Positions 26,471 to 35,487 of a stretch of 64,000 bases of DNA are shown in pieces. How positions within the stretch are numbered: the first letter of the stretch is position 1; each line of letters starts with the position of its first letter. Under the pieces are notes generated by a model. It was not told the origin of the DNA, did no database searches, and was given only the letters and a program-made list of their open reading frames with translations. A program made the translations under genes and the position numbers. The stretch comes from Thioalkalivibrio sp. ALJ24 (lineage in GTDB: Bacteria; Pseudomonadota; Gammaproteobacteria; Ectothiorhodospirales; Ectothiorhodospiraceae), in the NCBI RefSeq assembly GCF_000377785.1, contig NZ_KB898730.1, positions 133,927 through 197,926 on the forward strand. The letters are read 5' to 3'.

Positions 26471-27118
26471 TCAGCTACTGCGGCTGCCGTAGGTGACCAC
26501 GGACTCGATGCGTTCGGCGCGTTCCTGGTCGACGACATCGGTCTGGGCCAGGGTCTCGGCGTCCGCGTTGATCACGTCGCGCACACTGCCGAGGTGGCGC
26601 AGCAGGTCACGGGCGTCGTCCGCCGCGACGCCGGGCAGACCGCTCACGATGAATTCGGCGACCTTGCGCCGGTTGTCGGACTTCGCTTCACGATCGATCG
26701 GGTCCGGCTCGATCTGTGCGTTCAGCCCGGTCAGGTAGATGAGCATGCCGCTGTTGTCAGGATCGGGACTGGGCAGCACGCTGACGCCGAGGGCGACGGT
26801 CAGGTGGGCCAGGGCGCGGTGGATGTCCAGCGCCTGCTGGTAGAAACGCGGTTCGTACAGGTCGCCCTCGACGATGTAGACCACCTGGCGGTAGTTGGCC
26901 TTCAGCTTCGCGGCGTTCTCCCACAGGCTCTGGTCGACCACGCTCAGGACCATGTCGGCCGCGGTCTTGCGTTCGATCACGACGCCGTTGGGCAGTACAT
27001 AATCGCCAACGTCCAGGTCGGTGAATTCCAGTTCCACGCCCTTCAGTTCTTCGATGCGCTGGATGATCTTGCCCTTCTCGCGGTTGTCGACGCGAATCGG
27101 CAGATGAATGTTTTCCAT
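26471..27118 (-). CDS. ERCC4/XPF-type nuclease with helix-hairpin-helix domain
   Basis: A 215-residue protein from the ATG at 27118; the longer in-frame extension is not supported. The N-terminal ~140 residues are an XPF-family nuclease: RVDNREKG with the first Asp, LDVGDYVLPNGVVIERKTAAD with the GDY ... ERKxxxD catalytic motif near residues 38-55, then a strand with VYIVEGDLYEP. The C-terminal ~60 residues form a tandem helix-hairpin-helix fold (FIVSGLPGVAADDARDLLRH). This is the archaeal/eukaryotic XPF layout in compact form; bacterial members probably act on branched DNA. The YedK-type gene begins 140 bp away on the other strand, so two DNA-damage genes are divergent neighbours. Confidence 0.8.
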   Translation of the reverse strand: MENIHLPIRVDNREKGKIIQRIEELKGVELEFTDLDVGDYVLPNGVVIERKTAADMVLSVVDQSLWENAAKLKANYRQVVYIVEGDLYEPRFYQQALDIHRALAHLTVALGVSVLPSPDPDNSGMLIYLTGLNAQIEPDPIDREAKSDNRRKVAEFIVSGLPGVAADDARDLLRHLGSVRDVINADAETLAQTDVVDQERAERIESVVTYGSRSS

Positions 27119-27258
27119 TGGGGACTGACTCCGGTTTGGGACCTCGGTGCAGTCTAGGCGCAGCGGCGAGGGTGCCTCGCAATCCCTCATGCAGTCTCGG
27201 ATACCGCAGCGGATACCGAAGGGTCCCATCATTCCCGGCGCCGTGGCATGCTGGCCAC

Positions 27259-27921
27259 ATGTGCGGACGAATGACGCGCTACAGCGCGACCAGCGAGCTG
27301 GCCATGCGCTATTTCCAGGTGCCGGTCGATAAGGCTTTCGACGCACCGCGGTACAACGTTGCGCCGGGGACGGAGCTGGAAGCGTTCCGGGCGCGCGACG
27401 ATGGACGGGCCGCCTTCCAGCCGATGTTCTGGGGCTTTCGTCCCCAACGCGTCGAGGAAGGGCCCCGGCCCATCAATGCGCGGGCCGAGAAAGTGGCCAC
27501 CAGTCCGTATTTCCGCTCGGCGTTCGCCCATCGCCGCTGCATTGTTCTGGCCGATGGCTGGTACGAATGGCGCCGGACGGAGCAGGGGAAGCAGCCGTAC
27601 TACATCACCCTGGCCGAGGATGCGCCGCAGGACATCCTGATGATGGCGGGGATCTGGGAGCCCACCGCGGACGGTGGTGCCTGCTGCGCGATCATCACCG
27701 AACCCGCGTCCGACCGTCTGGCGCACATCCATGAGCGCAAGCCCCTGGTGCTCGATGCGGCCTGTCGCTGGAACTGGCTGGATCCGGGTATTACCGAAAG
27801 GGGAACGATCCGGGCGCGGACGCAGCTCCTGAATCCGGAAGCCCTCCGATATCACCCGGTCTCCACGCGAGTGAACCGGCCGGCAGAAGACGACCCGGCG
27901 CTGATCGAAGCGATCGCCTGA
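27259..27921 (+). CDS. yedK: SOS response-associated peptidase, YedK/HMCES family
   Basis: A 220-residue protein whose ATG at 27259 makes Cys2 the first residue after Met, as required for the family. Other conserved positions are RYNVAPGT, INARAEKV with the Asn, RRCIVLADGWYEW with the Glu, and HERKPLVL with the His. YedK/HMCES proteins form a covalent crosslink between Cys2 and abasic sites in single-stranded DNA and protect them during replication. The length is normal for bacteria. It is divergent from the XPF-type nuclease gene. Confidence 0.9.
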   Translation: MCGRMTRYSATSELAMRYFQVPVDKAFDAPRYNVAPGTELEAFRARDDGRAAFQPMFWGFRPQRVEEGPRPINARAEKVATSPYFRSAFAHRRCIVLADGWYEWRRTEQGKQPYYITLAEDAPQDILMMAGIWEPTADGGACCAIITEPASDRLAHIHERKPLVLDAACRWNWLDPGITERGTIRARTQLLNPEALRYHPVSTRVNRPAEDDPALIEAIA

Positions 27922-28330
27922 CGCAGTCGCCGGCTGTCTCGGGCCGGGTATGCACCATCGGCTCAGGAGGGGAGTGGAGCCGTTATGGTCCCTCGCATTG
28001 ACGTCGGCGCCCGCCTCGATCGCAGCCGTGCCCTCCTTCGGAGTGCCGTGTGTAGTGGCCTCGATAAACCGTTTCTTGTGCCGCCGGATGCATCCTGCGG
28101 AGGATGATTCTCCTCGGTCGCTCTGCAACCATGAGACCCAGATTTCAAGCTGCCTTTAGCGGATAATAAAATTAGGAAACATTAAAAAAATGATGTTACC
28201 GGTTATTGGGGAATAAATTACCAAGTAGCGCCGTCAGGATTAGGCCGGCACTGGACTACCAGTCGAAGTTCGCAATCCGACCGGATAGTCAGGGTTGGTA
28301 GACATGGTCTCAGAATGGGAGAGCGTTACT
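27922..28330. other. gap with ankyrin remnant and A/T-rich promoter region
   Basis: The left half holds the ankyrin remnant listed separately. The right half (28150-28230) is unusually A/T-rich for this genome, with TAATAAAATTAGG and CATTAAAAAAATG, and probably carries the promoter of the DsrE-like gene. Confidence 0.4.
27961..28068 (-). pseudogene. remnant of an ankyrin-repeat gene
   Basis: The minus strand reads KRFIEATTHGTPKEGTAAIE followed by AGADVNARDHNGSTPLL, which is the ankyrin-repeat consensus (GADVNARDxxGxTPLxxA). After that the reading departs from the repeat, and there is no start or further repeat. One and a half repeats is too little for a working protein, so this is probably the edge of a lost gene. 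Confidence 0.5.
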
Positions 28331-28780
28331 ATGAAGAAGAGGCTCTTGACGGGGTTTGCCCTTCCGGTCCTGGTTGCGTTTGGAATGACCGGAGGCGCGG
28401 TCGCCAGCGATGATTATGGTACCCAGAAAGTCGTGTATCACGTTAACTACGACGATACCAGCCGATACATGGCTGCAATGGGGAACATCCAGAACCATAT
28501 CAATGCGGTAGGTGCAGACAACATGCAGATAAAGGTTGTCATGCATGGTGATGGACTGGGACTTCTTAGCACGGCCAGAGAGCATGACGATCTGCGGAGT
28601 CGCATCGACAATCTGAAACTGCAGGATGTTGATTTTCTGGTGTGTGCAAATACTCTGGAAGGACGCGGGATCGATCTCAACAACGACCTGCACGATGCCG
28701 CGGATTCGGATGTTATTCCCAGCGGCGTGGCTCACATATCCCATCTCCAGCATAAAGGCTTTAGTTACAGTCGGCCCTGA
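28331..28780 (+). CDS. periplasmic DsrE-family protein
   Basis: A 149-residue protein with a signal peptide (MKKRLLTGFALPVLVAFGMT, cleaved after AVAS), so it is exported, unlike cytoplasmic DsrE. GGGAGAG lies 7-8 nt before the ATG. The mature part has the DsrE/DsrF-like fold pattern: QKVVYHVNYDD, IKVVMHGDGLGLL, DVDFLVCANTLEGRGI and PSGVAHISHLQHKGFSY. The Cys in VDFLVCANTL is at the position of the sulfur-carrying Cys of this family. Exported members occur in sulfur oxidisers and may bind periplasmic sulfur or take part in redox signalling. Single gene with an A/T-rich promoter region. Confidence 0.75.
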   Translation: MKKRLLTGFALPVLVAFGMTGGAVASDDYGTQKVVYHVNYDDTSRYMAAMGNIQNHINAVGADNMQIKVVMHGDGLGLLSTAREHDDLRSRIDNLKLQDVDFLVCANTLEGRGIDLNNDLHDAADSDVIPSGVAHISHLQHKGFSYSRP

Positions 28781-28787
28781 GTATTGC

Positions 28788-28819
28788 CTGCCCCGGACGG
28801 ACGAACCGTTCCGGGGCAG
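28788..28819 (+). terminator. hairpin after the DsrE-like gene
   Basis: CTGCCCCGGA at 28788 pairs with TCCGGGGCAG ending at 28819, with CGG/CCG extending the stem inward. It is 8 bp past the stop. No long T-run follows. Confidence 0.55.
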
Positions 28820-28982
28820 CTTGTGACTTCCCCCCTGATCTTGAGCCAGTTCATGCTGTGGTCCGTCCAGCTCCGAGGGGTCGTATGGAGCGTGAATGCC
28901 TGAACTGACGCAAGGAGCAGTGGCCGGCCTCGGGCCGGGTGATGTGTGGGACTTCGCCAGTGTGTTTCGGCGAGTCTTCGGG

Positions 28983-29159
28983 CTACTTGGGCCCCAGCAG
29001 CAGCCAGGCGATCAGTCCGAGCAGCGGCAGGAACAGCAGTATGAGGATCCACAGGACCTTGGCGACGGGCCCGGCGGGGCTCTGGGCGGTGCGGACAATG
29101 GCCCAGATGATGATCAGCAGCCAGACAAGCCCGAGGATGCCGGAGATTTCGATGCCCAT
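28983..29159 (-). CDS. small PLDc_N-domain membrane protein, 58 residues
   Basis: ATG at 29159 has GAAGGAA 8 nt upstream and the frame ends with TAG at 28983. The protein is two membrane spans: ISGILGLVWLLIIIWAIV and then LWILILLFLPLLGLIAWLLL, with the short polar link RTAQSPAGPVAK. The second span with FLPLLGLIAWLLLGP is the signature of the PLDc_N (phospholipase D nuclease N-terminal) domain, common as tiny stand-alone proteins of unknown function. Single gene or last gene after the secreted protein at 29210-29806. Confidence 0.75.
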   Translation of the reverse strand: MGIEISGILGLVWLLIIIWAIVRTAQSPAGPVAKVLWILILLFLPLLGLIAWLLLGPK

Positions 29160-29209
29160 GCGTATGTTCCTTCTATGTGAGGGAGCGGGCCGTCGGCCCG
29201 ACTCCCGCG

Positions 29210-29806
29210 TCAGGGCAGCTCCAGCTCGATGTGCGATCCGTGTTCAAGGATCTCGTCGTCGTCGAACTCGAAGGGTGCCCCGGGCCGGTGACGGTCGTCA
29301 CGGTCCACCGCGTCGCCGAACAGCATGACCTGGATGTCGTCCGGGTCGGCGGTGATCACGTGCGGATGGTTGGTCAGTTCGGACACCGAGCGGGACTGGC
29401 TGGTGCGGTTGCCATCGACCCGTTTGATGTGGACGCCGAGATACGGCTTTTCCAGGGCGTCCTCGTTCCAGCGTAGCACCAGGGCATCGCGCCCTTCTAC
29501 CTGCCGGAGTTCCGTTTCACCGGTGGGTTCGTCCTGCATCGTGGAACTGTCGATGCGGATGTCGTCGGGGTCGGTATCGGGGTCCAGGGCAATGGCCGCG
29601 CTGTCACCCACTGCGGTCGCGATTTCTTCGCCATCCACCTCGATGTGGTAGCGGAAGGCCTCGTCCAGACGTTCCCAGTGCAGTACGGACACGCGTTCCG
29701 TGCTCAGTTCGGCCTGCCAGTCATCCGTGGCGGCGGCGGTGCCGGCAATGCCGAGCATGCCCACGATGGCAAACGTGGCGAACGGGAAAAATGCGCTTCG
29801 AGACAT
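29210..29806 (-). CDS. secreted protein of unknown function
   Basis: A 198-residue protein. The ATG at 29806 is preceded by GGGAGG with 6 nt spacing, a clear start that excludes the upstream in-frame ATG. Residues 1-26 are a signal peptide (FAIVGMLGIAGTAAATDD). The mature part is strongly acidic and resembles a fibronectin-like beta fold (SVLHWERLDEAFRYHIEVDG), ending HIELELP. No family recognised. The PLDc_N gene lies 50 bp downstream on the same strand. Confidence 0.65.
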   Translation of the reverse strand: MSRSAFFPFATFAIVGMLGIAGTAAATDDWQAELSTERVSVLHWERLDEAFRYHIEVDGEEIATAVGDSAAIALDPDTDPDDIRIDSSTMQDEPTGETELRQVEGRDALVLRWNEDALEKPYLGVHIKRVDGNRTSQSRSVSELTNHPHVITADPDDIQVMLFGDAVDRDDRHRPGAPFEFDDDEILEHGSHIELELP

Positions 29807-29899
29807 GATCGACCTCCCTCGGTTCAGGTGTGCCACCCTTCCAGACTAACCATGACGGGCGGGGACTGTGACCCCTCCATTTGCAGGGGGGCCATTCGG

Positions 29900-30640
29900 T
29901 CAGGACGGTGCGGTGTCGGCCGGGCGGGGGCGACGAAACGCGGCGACCCCGGGTTCCAGGTGCCCGGCCCGCTCGCGCAGCAGGCCGAGTTCCAGCGTGC
30001 GGGTCAGCGGCGCCTGCAGCCGTTCGCGAGCGTTTTCAGTGAGCCGGATGAAACCCATGCGGTGCAGCGCGTCGTTCATGGCGGTGTCGGCATCGAGCCG
30101 GCCGGCCTCGGCGACCGTGCGCACCAGTGAGAGCATGAGTTCGCAGTCCGGCACGTGATCGAGCTGGCGCAGCGGGTCGGGCAGGGCGCTCCAGTCGCGC
30201 AGGCAGGGCACGGCGAACTGTTCCGGCCGGCCGGTGAACTCGCCCTGCAGGCGGAATCGTCCGGCGGCACCCAGGGTGGCACGGCGCTGGTGGATGCGGG
30301 CCTGGATCCGGGATCCCGCGCGGGCGAAGCCGGCCGCCTGCAGCAGGCGGCGGGTCAGCGGGACGAGGTGCACCGGGCCTTCGGTGTCGACGATGCGCAG
30401 GATGGCCGCGTCCAGGTCCTCCTGCGGGATGTCGTCGAAGCGCGGGTGTCCGTCCAGCGCAAGCGATTGTTCGTCCGTCTCGTGATAGGCATGCGTGTCC
30501 CAGGTGGTGACCCACTCGCAGCCGTGCTCCCGGCAGAACCGGCGCCAGGCGGCACAGGTTTCGTCCGGGTCGGGGTGACGGATCAGGTACTGGTGCACGC
30601 CCACCAGGGCGTCCAGCGCGTCGGGTGCGGGGTCGGTCAT
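29900..30640 (-). CDS. hypothetical protein with DUF3320-like segment
   Basis: A 246-residue protein. The middle holds FARAGSRIQARIHQRRATLG, which recalls DUF3320 proteins, where a similar basic helix follows an LVPLTRRLL-like segment; the rest does not match anything I know. It overlaps the preceding gene by 4 bp (ATGA at 30637-30640), so the two are translationally coupled. No membrane span or signal peptide. The DUF3320 suggestion is weak. Confidence 0.6.
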   Translation of the reverse strand: MTDPAPDALDALVGVHQYLIRHPDPDETCAAWRRFCREHGCEWVTTWDTHAYHETDEQSLALDGHPRFDDIPQEDLDAAILRIVDTEGPVHLVPLTRRLLQAAGFARAGSRIQARIHQRRATLGAAGRFRLQGEFTGRPEQFAVPCLRDWSALPDPLRQLDHVPDCELMLSLVRTVAEAGRLDADTAMNDALHRMGFIRLTENARERLQAPLTRTLELGLLRERAGHLEPGVAAFRRPRPADTAPS

Positions 30641-31632
30641 CGTTCGCCCTCCAGCAGCAGTTCCACGCCCATGGCCTCGGCGGTCAGGTCGATCAGCGCT
30701 TCCTGGAGCAGGGTCTTCGGGCCATCGCGCAGGCTGGCGTCATCCAGGGCCAGCAGGGTCTCGGCAGCCCATTCGGGCGGTTCGTCCCGCGCCAGGCTCT
30801 CGGCCAGCAGCGCGAGGATGCCCGCCGCGGGTTGCAGGTCGTCCGGGGGTAGGGTGCCCAGCCAGACCTGCCAGTGTTCGCCTGCGTGGGCGAGGTCTTC
30901 GAGCAGTGCGGCGGTGGCGGCGTCGGGGATGCCGTCGCGGGCCGGAGGCCGGGGGGCGCCGGCGGTCCCGCGGCCCAGCACGAGCAGGGCGAAGGCGATG
31001 GCCGCCAGGCGATCGCGGGCGGGCCACGCGGCGGGATCGGCCGAGTGGGTGCCGAGCACGGCTTCGCCCTGGCGGCGCACGGTGGCGAGGTCGAAGTACG
31101 GTCGCGCGGCCTCTTCCTCGGCGATCCGGCGGCGTCGGCACACGGCGCCGATCAGGCGCACCAGGCCGTTCAGCAGCCTGGTAATCAGGGCCAGCACTGC
31201 TCCCAGCAGCCAGACGACACCGAAGACGAGGGCGAAGATGCCCTGGATGCCGGCGGCCTTGTGGCCGCGCATGTGGATCCCGCCGAACTTGACCGACGAG
31301 CGCCCGGGGCGCACCCAGTTGAACGAGCCGATCGGGGTCTTCGAGGAGACCGTGACACCGGATTTCGACAGGTTGAGACGGGCGGCGTCGCTGCCGTAGC
31401 GTCCGCGCAGCACGAAGCGGCCGTTCTGCAGCGCGACCTGGGTGTTCCGGGCCAGGCGCGTGGAGACCCGTACCCCGTGGCGGGTGTTGCCGGTGAGATT
31501 GATGCCGGCGGCGCGGGTCTGCGCCCGCAGGGAGACGCCGCCGGTGCGGCTGGCACGCAGGTAGCGCCCGCTGTGCTCGATGCGCTTCTGGCGACCGTCG
31601 CGGTCCTTCTCGCCGATCTTGAACAGTGCCAT
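30637..31632 (-). CDS. hypothetical membrane protein with DUF4236-like N-terminus
   Basis: A 331-residue protein. The N-terminal ~110 residues are basic, with repeated short strands including ARLNLSKSGVTVSSKTPIGS, similar to DUF4236 (LNLSKSGxSxS). A hydrophobic segment at ~129-165 (GIQGIFALVFGVVWLLGAVL...) would insert in the membrane. The C-terminal ~160 residues are helical and acidic. It is co-translated with the following gene. No function known. Confidence 0.65.
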   Translation of the reverse strand: MALFKIGEKDRDGRQKRIEHSGRYLRASRTGGVSLRAQTRAAGINLTGNTRHGVRVSTRLARNTQVALQNGRFVLRGRYGSDAARLNLSKSGVTVSSKTPIGSFNWVRPGRSSVKFGGIHMRGHKAAGIQGIFALVFGVVWLLGAVLALITRLLNGLVRLIGAVCRRRRIAEEEAARPYFDLATVRRQGEAVLGTHSADPAAWPARDRLAAIAFALLVLGRGTAGAPRPPARDGIPDAATAALLEDLAHAGEHWQVWLGTLPPDDLQPAAGILALLAESLARDEPPEWAAETLLALDDASLRDGPKTLLQEALIDLTAEAMGVELLLEGER

Positions 31633-31720
31633 GGATCCGGTCTCCGGGAGGGGGTGCGGGCCTTGCCCGGCAGCGCGCAGGCCTGTGGCATGATGGAGCC
31701 CGAGTGTGGGAGGGCATGCG

Positions 31721-32944
31721 ATGAAGTGGCAAGTACTGACGGTGCTCGCGAGCCTGGTGCTGGTCTGTGCGCCGGTGGTGGCCGCGGATGTCGAGGAGCC
31801 GGCGGAGCTCGACGAGGCTGCCGTCGACGAGGTGGTGGACGGGGATGACGGCGAGGAGGAGGCGCTGTCGTTCGACCAGCGTCGCGCGGTGGAACTGCTG
31901 GGCGATGCGAGCCGGCACTTCGACGAGCTGACCGAGTTGCCGGAAAGCCGCTGGCTGCGTCGTGATCAGCAGAGCGCCCGGGCGGACATCGACGACCTGA
32001 TCGATGACGCGCTGGAGGTCATGGACGTGCCCGAGATCGTGTCCATGCGACGCCAGTACCGGGAGCTGGAAAACCGGATCATGACCGAGCAGGAGCGTCG
32101 GGCCGATCTGCGCGAGGACCGCATGTTCGCGCCGGATACCGACGCCAGTACCCTGGCCCGCTTCACGCCCACCGAGACCCTGCGCGAGATGACCGCCCGT
32201 ACGCGCGGCGACTTCGACCGCCTGATCGAGGCGCGCGAGCGCAACATCGCGGCGTACGAGGAGGAACTGGAGACGCTCAAGGGCGAGATGGCCGCGGCGC
32301 TGGAGGGCGTGGGGCTGTCCATGCCGCCGGATCAGCTGGAGCTGTGGATGAGCTCGGCGATCGGCGACGACGTGGTATCCATGGCGGTGGTGTTCCGCAG
32401 CATCCGCACGCTGACGCAGCGTCTTGAGGAGCTCACCCGCGAGAGCGGAGAAAACCTCAATGTGGCCGGTCGTTACTACGGCATGGTGGTGATCCTGCAT
32501 CGGCTGGTGGTGACCATGCAGGAGCGCTTTGTCGAACGGGTGGACGAGGAGATCGTCCCCCGCCTGGAGGCCTACCGCGAAGAGGCCGAGGAGATCATCG
32601 CCGAATCGCGGGAACTGATCCGCGAGGGCGGACACCGCGACAGTCTGGAGTCCAACATCGCGGCCAACGAGCTGACCCGTCAGGCGATCGACCTGTATCT
32701 GGAGGTGGTGACCGGCCAGCGCGACCAGGTGGCCGAGGCCCTGGAGATCAGCCGCTACGAGAAGCAGGTGGCGGTCAACACCTACCGGACCGTGCAGCTC
32801 AGCGCCAACGTGGCGGATCTGATCCGCGACGGACTGGACACCTTCGAGACCCTGTCCGAGCTGCAGGTCCCGGAGACCGCGGAATTCCGCAACGACGAGA
32901 TCCGCGAGGAATTCCGCCGTCTGACCGAACGGCTGGAACGGTGA
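31721..32944 (+). CDS. exported coiled-coil protein of unknown function
   Basis: A 407-residue protein; the ATG at 31721 has GGGAGG upstream and gives a clean signal peptide ([20 protein letters not shown], cleaved after AA). The mature protein is rich in Glu/Arg with heptad-like stretches (residues ~80-270) predicted as coiled coil, such as [20 protein letters not shown] and [17 protein letters not shown]. It has no membrane span. It may be a periplasmic scaffold. It ends overlapping the possible GTG start of the YaiI-family gene, so they may be co-transcribed. Confidence 0.65.
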   Translation: MKWQVLTVLASLVLVCAPVVAADVEEPAELDEAAVDEVVDGDDGEEEALSFDQRRAVELLGDASRHFDELTELPESRWLRRDQQSARADIDDLIDDALEVMDVPEIVSMRRQYRELENRIMTEQERRADLREDRMFAPDTDASTLARFTPTETLREMTARTRGDFDRLIEARERNIAAYEEELETLKGEMAAALEGVGLSMPPDQLELWMSSAIGDDVVSMAVVFRSIRTLTQRLEELTRESGENLNVAGRYYGMVVILHRLVVTMQERFVERVDEEIVPRLEAYREEAEEIIAESRELIREGGHRDSLESNIAANELTRQAIDLYLEVVTGQRDQVAEALEISRYEKQVAVNTYRTVQLSANVADLIRDGLDTFETLSELQVPETAEFRNDEIREEFRRLTERLER

Positions 32945-32949
32945 CCGGC

Positions 32950-33399
32950 ATGAAGATCTGGGTGGATGCCGACGCCTGTCCGGGGGCGGTCAAGGAGATC
33001 CTGTTCCGCGCTTCGAAACGCACCGGGGTGCCGCTGACCCTGGTCGCCAACCAGCCGCTGCGCACGCCGCCGTCGAAGCTGATCGACTCGATCCGCGTGG
33101 GCAGCGGCTTCGACGTGGCGGACAACGAGATCGTTCGCCGACTGGAGGCGGGTGATCTGGTGATCACCGCGGATATCCCGCTGGCGGCCGAGGTGATCGA
33201 GAAGGGCGGCGAGGCGCTCAACCCGCGCGGTGAGCTCTATACCCGCGACAACATCCACGAGCGGCTGAGCATGCGCGATTTCATGGACACCCTGCGCTCC
33301 AGCGGGGTCGAGACCGGCGGGCCGGCGGCCCTGGGGCCGCGCGACCGTCAGGCGTTCGGCAACGCGCTGGATCGCTGGCTGGCGCGCAATGCGCCTTAG
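32950..33399 (+). CDS. yaiI: YaiI/YqxD family (DUF188) protein
   Basis: A 149-residue protein. The ATG at 32950 gives [20 protein letters not shown], matching the family's usual start. A GTG at 32941 that overlaps the upstream stop (GTGA) is an alternative. Conserved blocks are the WVDADACP motif, [21 protein letters not shown] and GELYTRDNI. The fold is PIN-like, so a nuclease role has been suggested, but no function is proven. Confidence 0.85.
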   Translation: MKIWVDADACPGAVKEILFRASKRTGVPLTLVANQPLRTPPSKLIDSIRVGSGFDVADNEIVRRLEAGDLVITADIPLAAEVIEKGGEALNPRGELYTRDNIHERLSMRDFMDTLRSSGVETGGPAALGPRDRQAFGNALDRWLARNAP

Positions 33400-33417
33400 G
33401 GCAATACGGCCATCCCT

Positions 33418-34128
33418 TCAGGCCTGCGATTGCTGGCGCACCCACAGGTGGGTCGCGCCGATGACGGCCGCCGGAACCAGCAGCAGGTTGACCACCGGCA
33501 CCATCGCCAGGACCGTCGTTCCGGCCCCGAACGCCAGGGTCTCCGGGCGGCGCCTGCCCAGGCCCTTGCGGATCTCGGCAAAGGTGAGCCCGTCGTTGGC
33601 CAGCGGAGGCTCCTGGAACTCCACCGCCAGAACCCAGCTGCCGAACACGAACCAGGCGAGCGAGGCCAGCAGGTTGAGGCCGGGGATCACGGTGACCAGC
33701 AGCACCGGGATGAACAGCAGCGCGTAGTAGCCGAACTTGCGCAGGGCGGTGGCCGTGGCGTGCCCCATCTCGCCCGCCAGCGAACGCGCGGGCTGGCCCG
33801 GTTCGTGGCCGAGGCCCCGGGCGGTGCGGTAGGCCAGTGGTCCCGAGAACGGACTGGCGATGATCGCGGCCAGGGCCACCGCGGAGACCCCGAAGCCCAC
33901 CAGCAGGGTCAACACGAACAGCGGCCAGAGCAGCCAGGCGAGCCAGTCCCAGCCGGCCGGCAACCAGGCGTCCAGCAGGATTTCGAAGCCGAATCCGGCG
34001 GCGATACCGATCCCGACGATGACCCCGATATTGATCAGCAAGGGCCCGATGACCAGGCCGCGCAGGCCGGGATCGAACACGCGCGCGAGGCCGCGAAACG
34101 GCGCGAGGAAGGCGAACAGCGCGTTCAT
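33418..34128 (-). CDS. cysZ: sulfate transporter CysZ (EI24 family)
   Basis: A 236-residue membrane protein from the ATG at 34128. Hydrophobic segments and the conserved ISPFSGPL-like box (IASPFSGPLAYRTA), KFGYYALLFIPVLLVTVIPG and FGAGTTVLAMVPVVNLLLVPAAVIGA match CysZ, a sulfate uptake protein of the inner membrane that feeds assimilatory cysteine synthesis. The length is typical. The gene stands alone and converges on yaiI, which has no link to it. An anion role other than sulfate cannot be excluded from sequence. Confidence 0.8.
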   Translation of the reverse strand: MNALFAFLAPFRGLARVFDPGLRGLVIGPLLINIGVIVGIGIAAGFGFEILLDAWLPAGWDWLAWLLWPLFVLTLLVGFGVSAVALAAIIASPFSGPLAYRTARGLGHEPGQPARSLAGEMGHATATALRKFGYYALLFIPVLLVTVIPGLNLLASLAWFVFGSWVLAVEFQEPPLANDGLTFAEIRKGLGRRRPETLAFGAGTTVLAMVPVVNLLLVPAAVIGATHLWVRQQSQA

Positions 34129-34423
34129 GGCGTGGCCCGTACCTGCGCTGCCTCGGTGACGGTCGTCCCTGCGTGCCCCCGGGGCCTTCGATGGACCCGG
34201 GGGCCGGTGTCGCGCCGGGATTGGCAGGGCGCAAGCAGCGGATTTTCCAGCAGGGAAAGCAGCATCACCTGGGGCCTGCGCCCGGAGGAAAACCGTTCCC
34301 TGTTCTTCCTGCCTCACCCGGCCGGCACCTCGATCGCTTGTGGCTCATCGGGCATGTCCTTCATTTCTTGGGCAGGCATCAGGACCTCTTACGGCCCGCG
34401 ACTATGCTCCGACCGGTAGTGCA
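34129..34423. other. noncoding spacer upstream of cysZ
   Basis: No gene visible between cysZ and the OsmC-like gene. It has a GC-rich inverted repeat near 34170-34205 (CCCCCGGG ... CCCGGGGG) that could be a leader hairpin. Confidence 0.35.
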
Positions 34424-34996
34424 TCACGCCGGCGCCAGCCGCACCTCCACCGGCACGGGGTTACGCAGCATGTCCAGCACCGGGCTGGTCTTCTGCACGT
34501 ATTCGCACAGTTCCACCACCTGCTCCCGCGAGGCATCCGTGATCGCACGGTAGGTGACGCGGCTGCTCTCGTAGCCGGGCCGTTTCTGTTCCGAAAGGCC
34601 GAGGAACGCATGGAGATCCAGGTCGCCTTCCACCTCGAAATCCAGTGCATCCACCCGGATGCCGCGGGCCGCGGCGTTGTAGACGAAGCCCACCGTCAGG
34701 CACGAGGTGAGGGCGTGCAGGAGCACCTCCACCGCGTTGGCCCCGGCGTTTTCGCCCAGCAGCACCGGCGGTTCGTCGCCGACCAGCATGATCGGCCGGT
34801 CGCGGCTGGTGTCCTCGCCGCCGGCGCCGTGGAAGCCCTGGATGCCGGTCTCGCTACGGCCGCCGCCCTTCCACTGCGTGGTTGCACGGAACTGGAACTG
34901 CGCGAGCTCCGGGTTTTGCCGGATGGCGCCGACGGTCTCGTGCAGCTGGGTCACGTTGACGCCGTTCAGCACGCCTGCTTGTTCGCTTCTGTTCAT
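34424..34996 (-). CDS. OsmC-family protein
   Basis: A 190-residue protein from the ATG at 34996, with GGAGGTG just upstream. The two catalytic cysteines are visible: one in ALTSCLTVGF (about residue 98) and one in VVELCEYVQKTSPV (about 166), both as in thiol peroxidases of the OsmC family. An Arg in ATTQWKGGGRSE would complete the active site. OsmC proteins reduce organic hydroperoxides. Nearby are a DUF302 gene and further on an AraC regulator. A role in peroxide defence is likely, although some members of this family act on sulfane sulfur. Confidence 0.8.
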   Translation of the reverse strand: MNRSEQAGVLNGVNVTQLHETVGAIRQNPELAQFQFRATTQWKGGGRSETGIQGFHGAGGEDTSRDRPIMLVGDEPPVLLGENAGANAVEVLLHALTSCLTVGFVYNAAARGIRVDALDFEVEGDLDLHAFLGLSEQKRPGYESSRVTYRAITDASREQVVELCEYVQKTSPVLDMLRNPVPVEVRLAPA

Positions 34997-35046
34997 GATG
35001 ACACCTCCGCTGGTGTGAATCGAACCGCTCGCCGTGACCGAACCGG

Positions 35047-35487
35047 TCACTCGAGGACCGTGTCCAGCATGGTCTCGAACGCGGGCACGCCCTTTTCTAC
35101 CGCGCGCTCCAGGTTCGGATCGGGTTGCAGGGTGGTCATGAATTTCGGGTGCAGTGTGGAGACCCGTGTCATGCCGTCTTCCTCGTACAGCGCGATGTGA
35201 GCGCAGGGCATGAAGGCACCGACGTGCATGCCGGCCGCGAAGATGTCTTCCGCGATGGGCAGGTAGCAGATCTTCACCGCACTGAGCTGGCCTCCAAGCA
35301 GGGGGAAGTCGGCGAGATGGATCCAGTCGTCCTCGTGTTCGACGAACTCGAGGATGGCCTGTACCACGTCTTCGCGGTCCTGGTCGGTGTCGCGGATGAT
35401 GAAGTGATCGTCCGGTTCCGCGCTGACGGCAGGCGCCAGCAGGAGCAGCAGCAGAACGGGCAGGGTGGTTCGAGTGGGCAGGTTCAT
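35047..35487 (-). CDS. periplasmic DUF302 protein
   Basis: A 146-residue protein with a signal peptide (TLPVLLLLLLAPAVSAEPDD). The mature part contains the DUF302 pattern: ICYLPIAEDIFAAGMHVGAF, MPCAHIALYEEDG and TLHPKFM. Two cysteines (in KICYL and MPCAH) lie at the usual family positions. DUF302 proteins are small and of unknown function, often near sulfur or redox genes. It lies 50 bp upstream of the OsmC-family gene on the same strand, so an operon is likely. Confidence 0.75.
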   Translation of the reverse strand: MNLPTRTTLPVLLLLLLAPAVSAEPDDHFIIRDTDQDREDVVQAILEFVEHEDDWIHLADFPLLGGQLSAVKICYLPIAEDIFAAGMHVGAFMPCAHIALYEEDGMTRVSTLHPKFMTTLQPDPNLERAVEKGVPAFETMLDTVLE

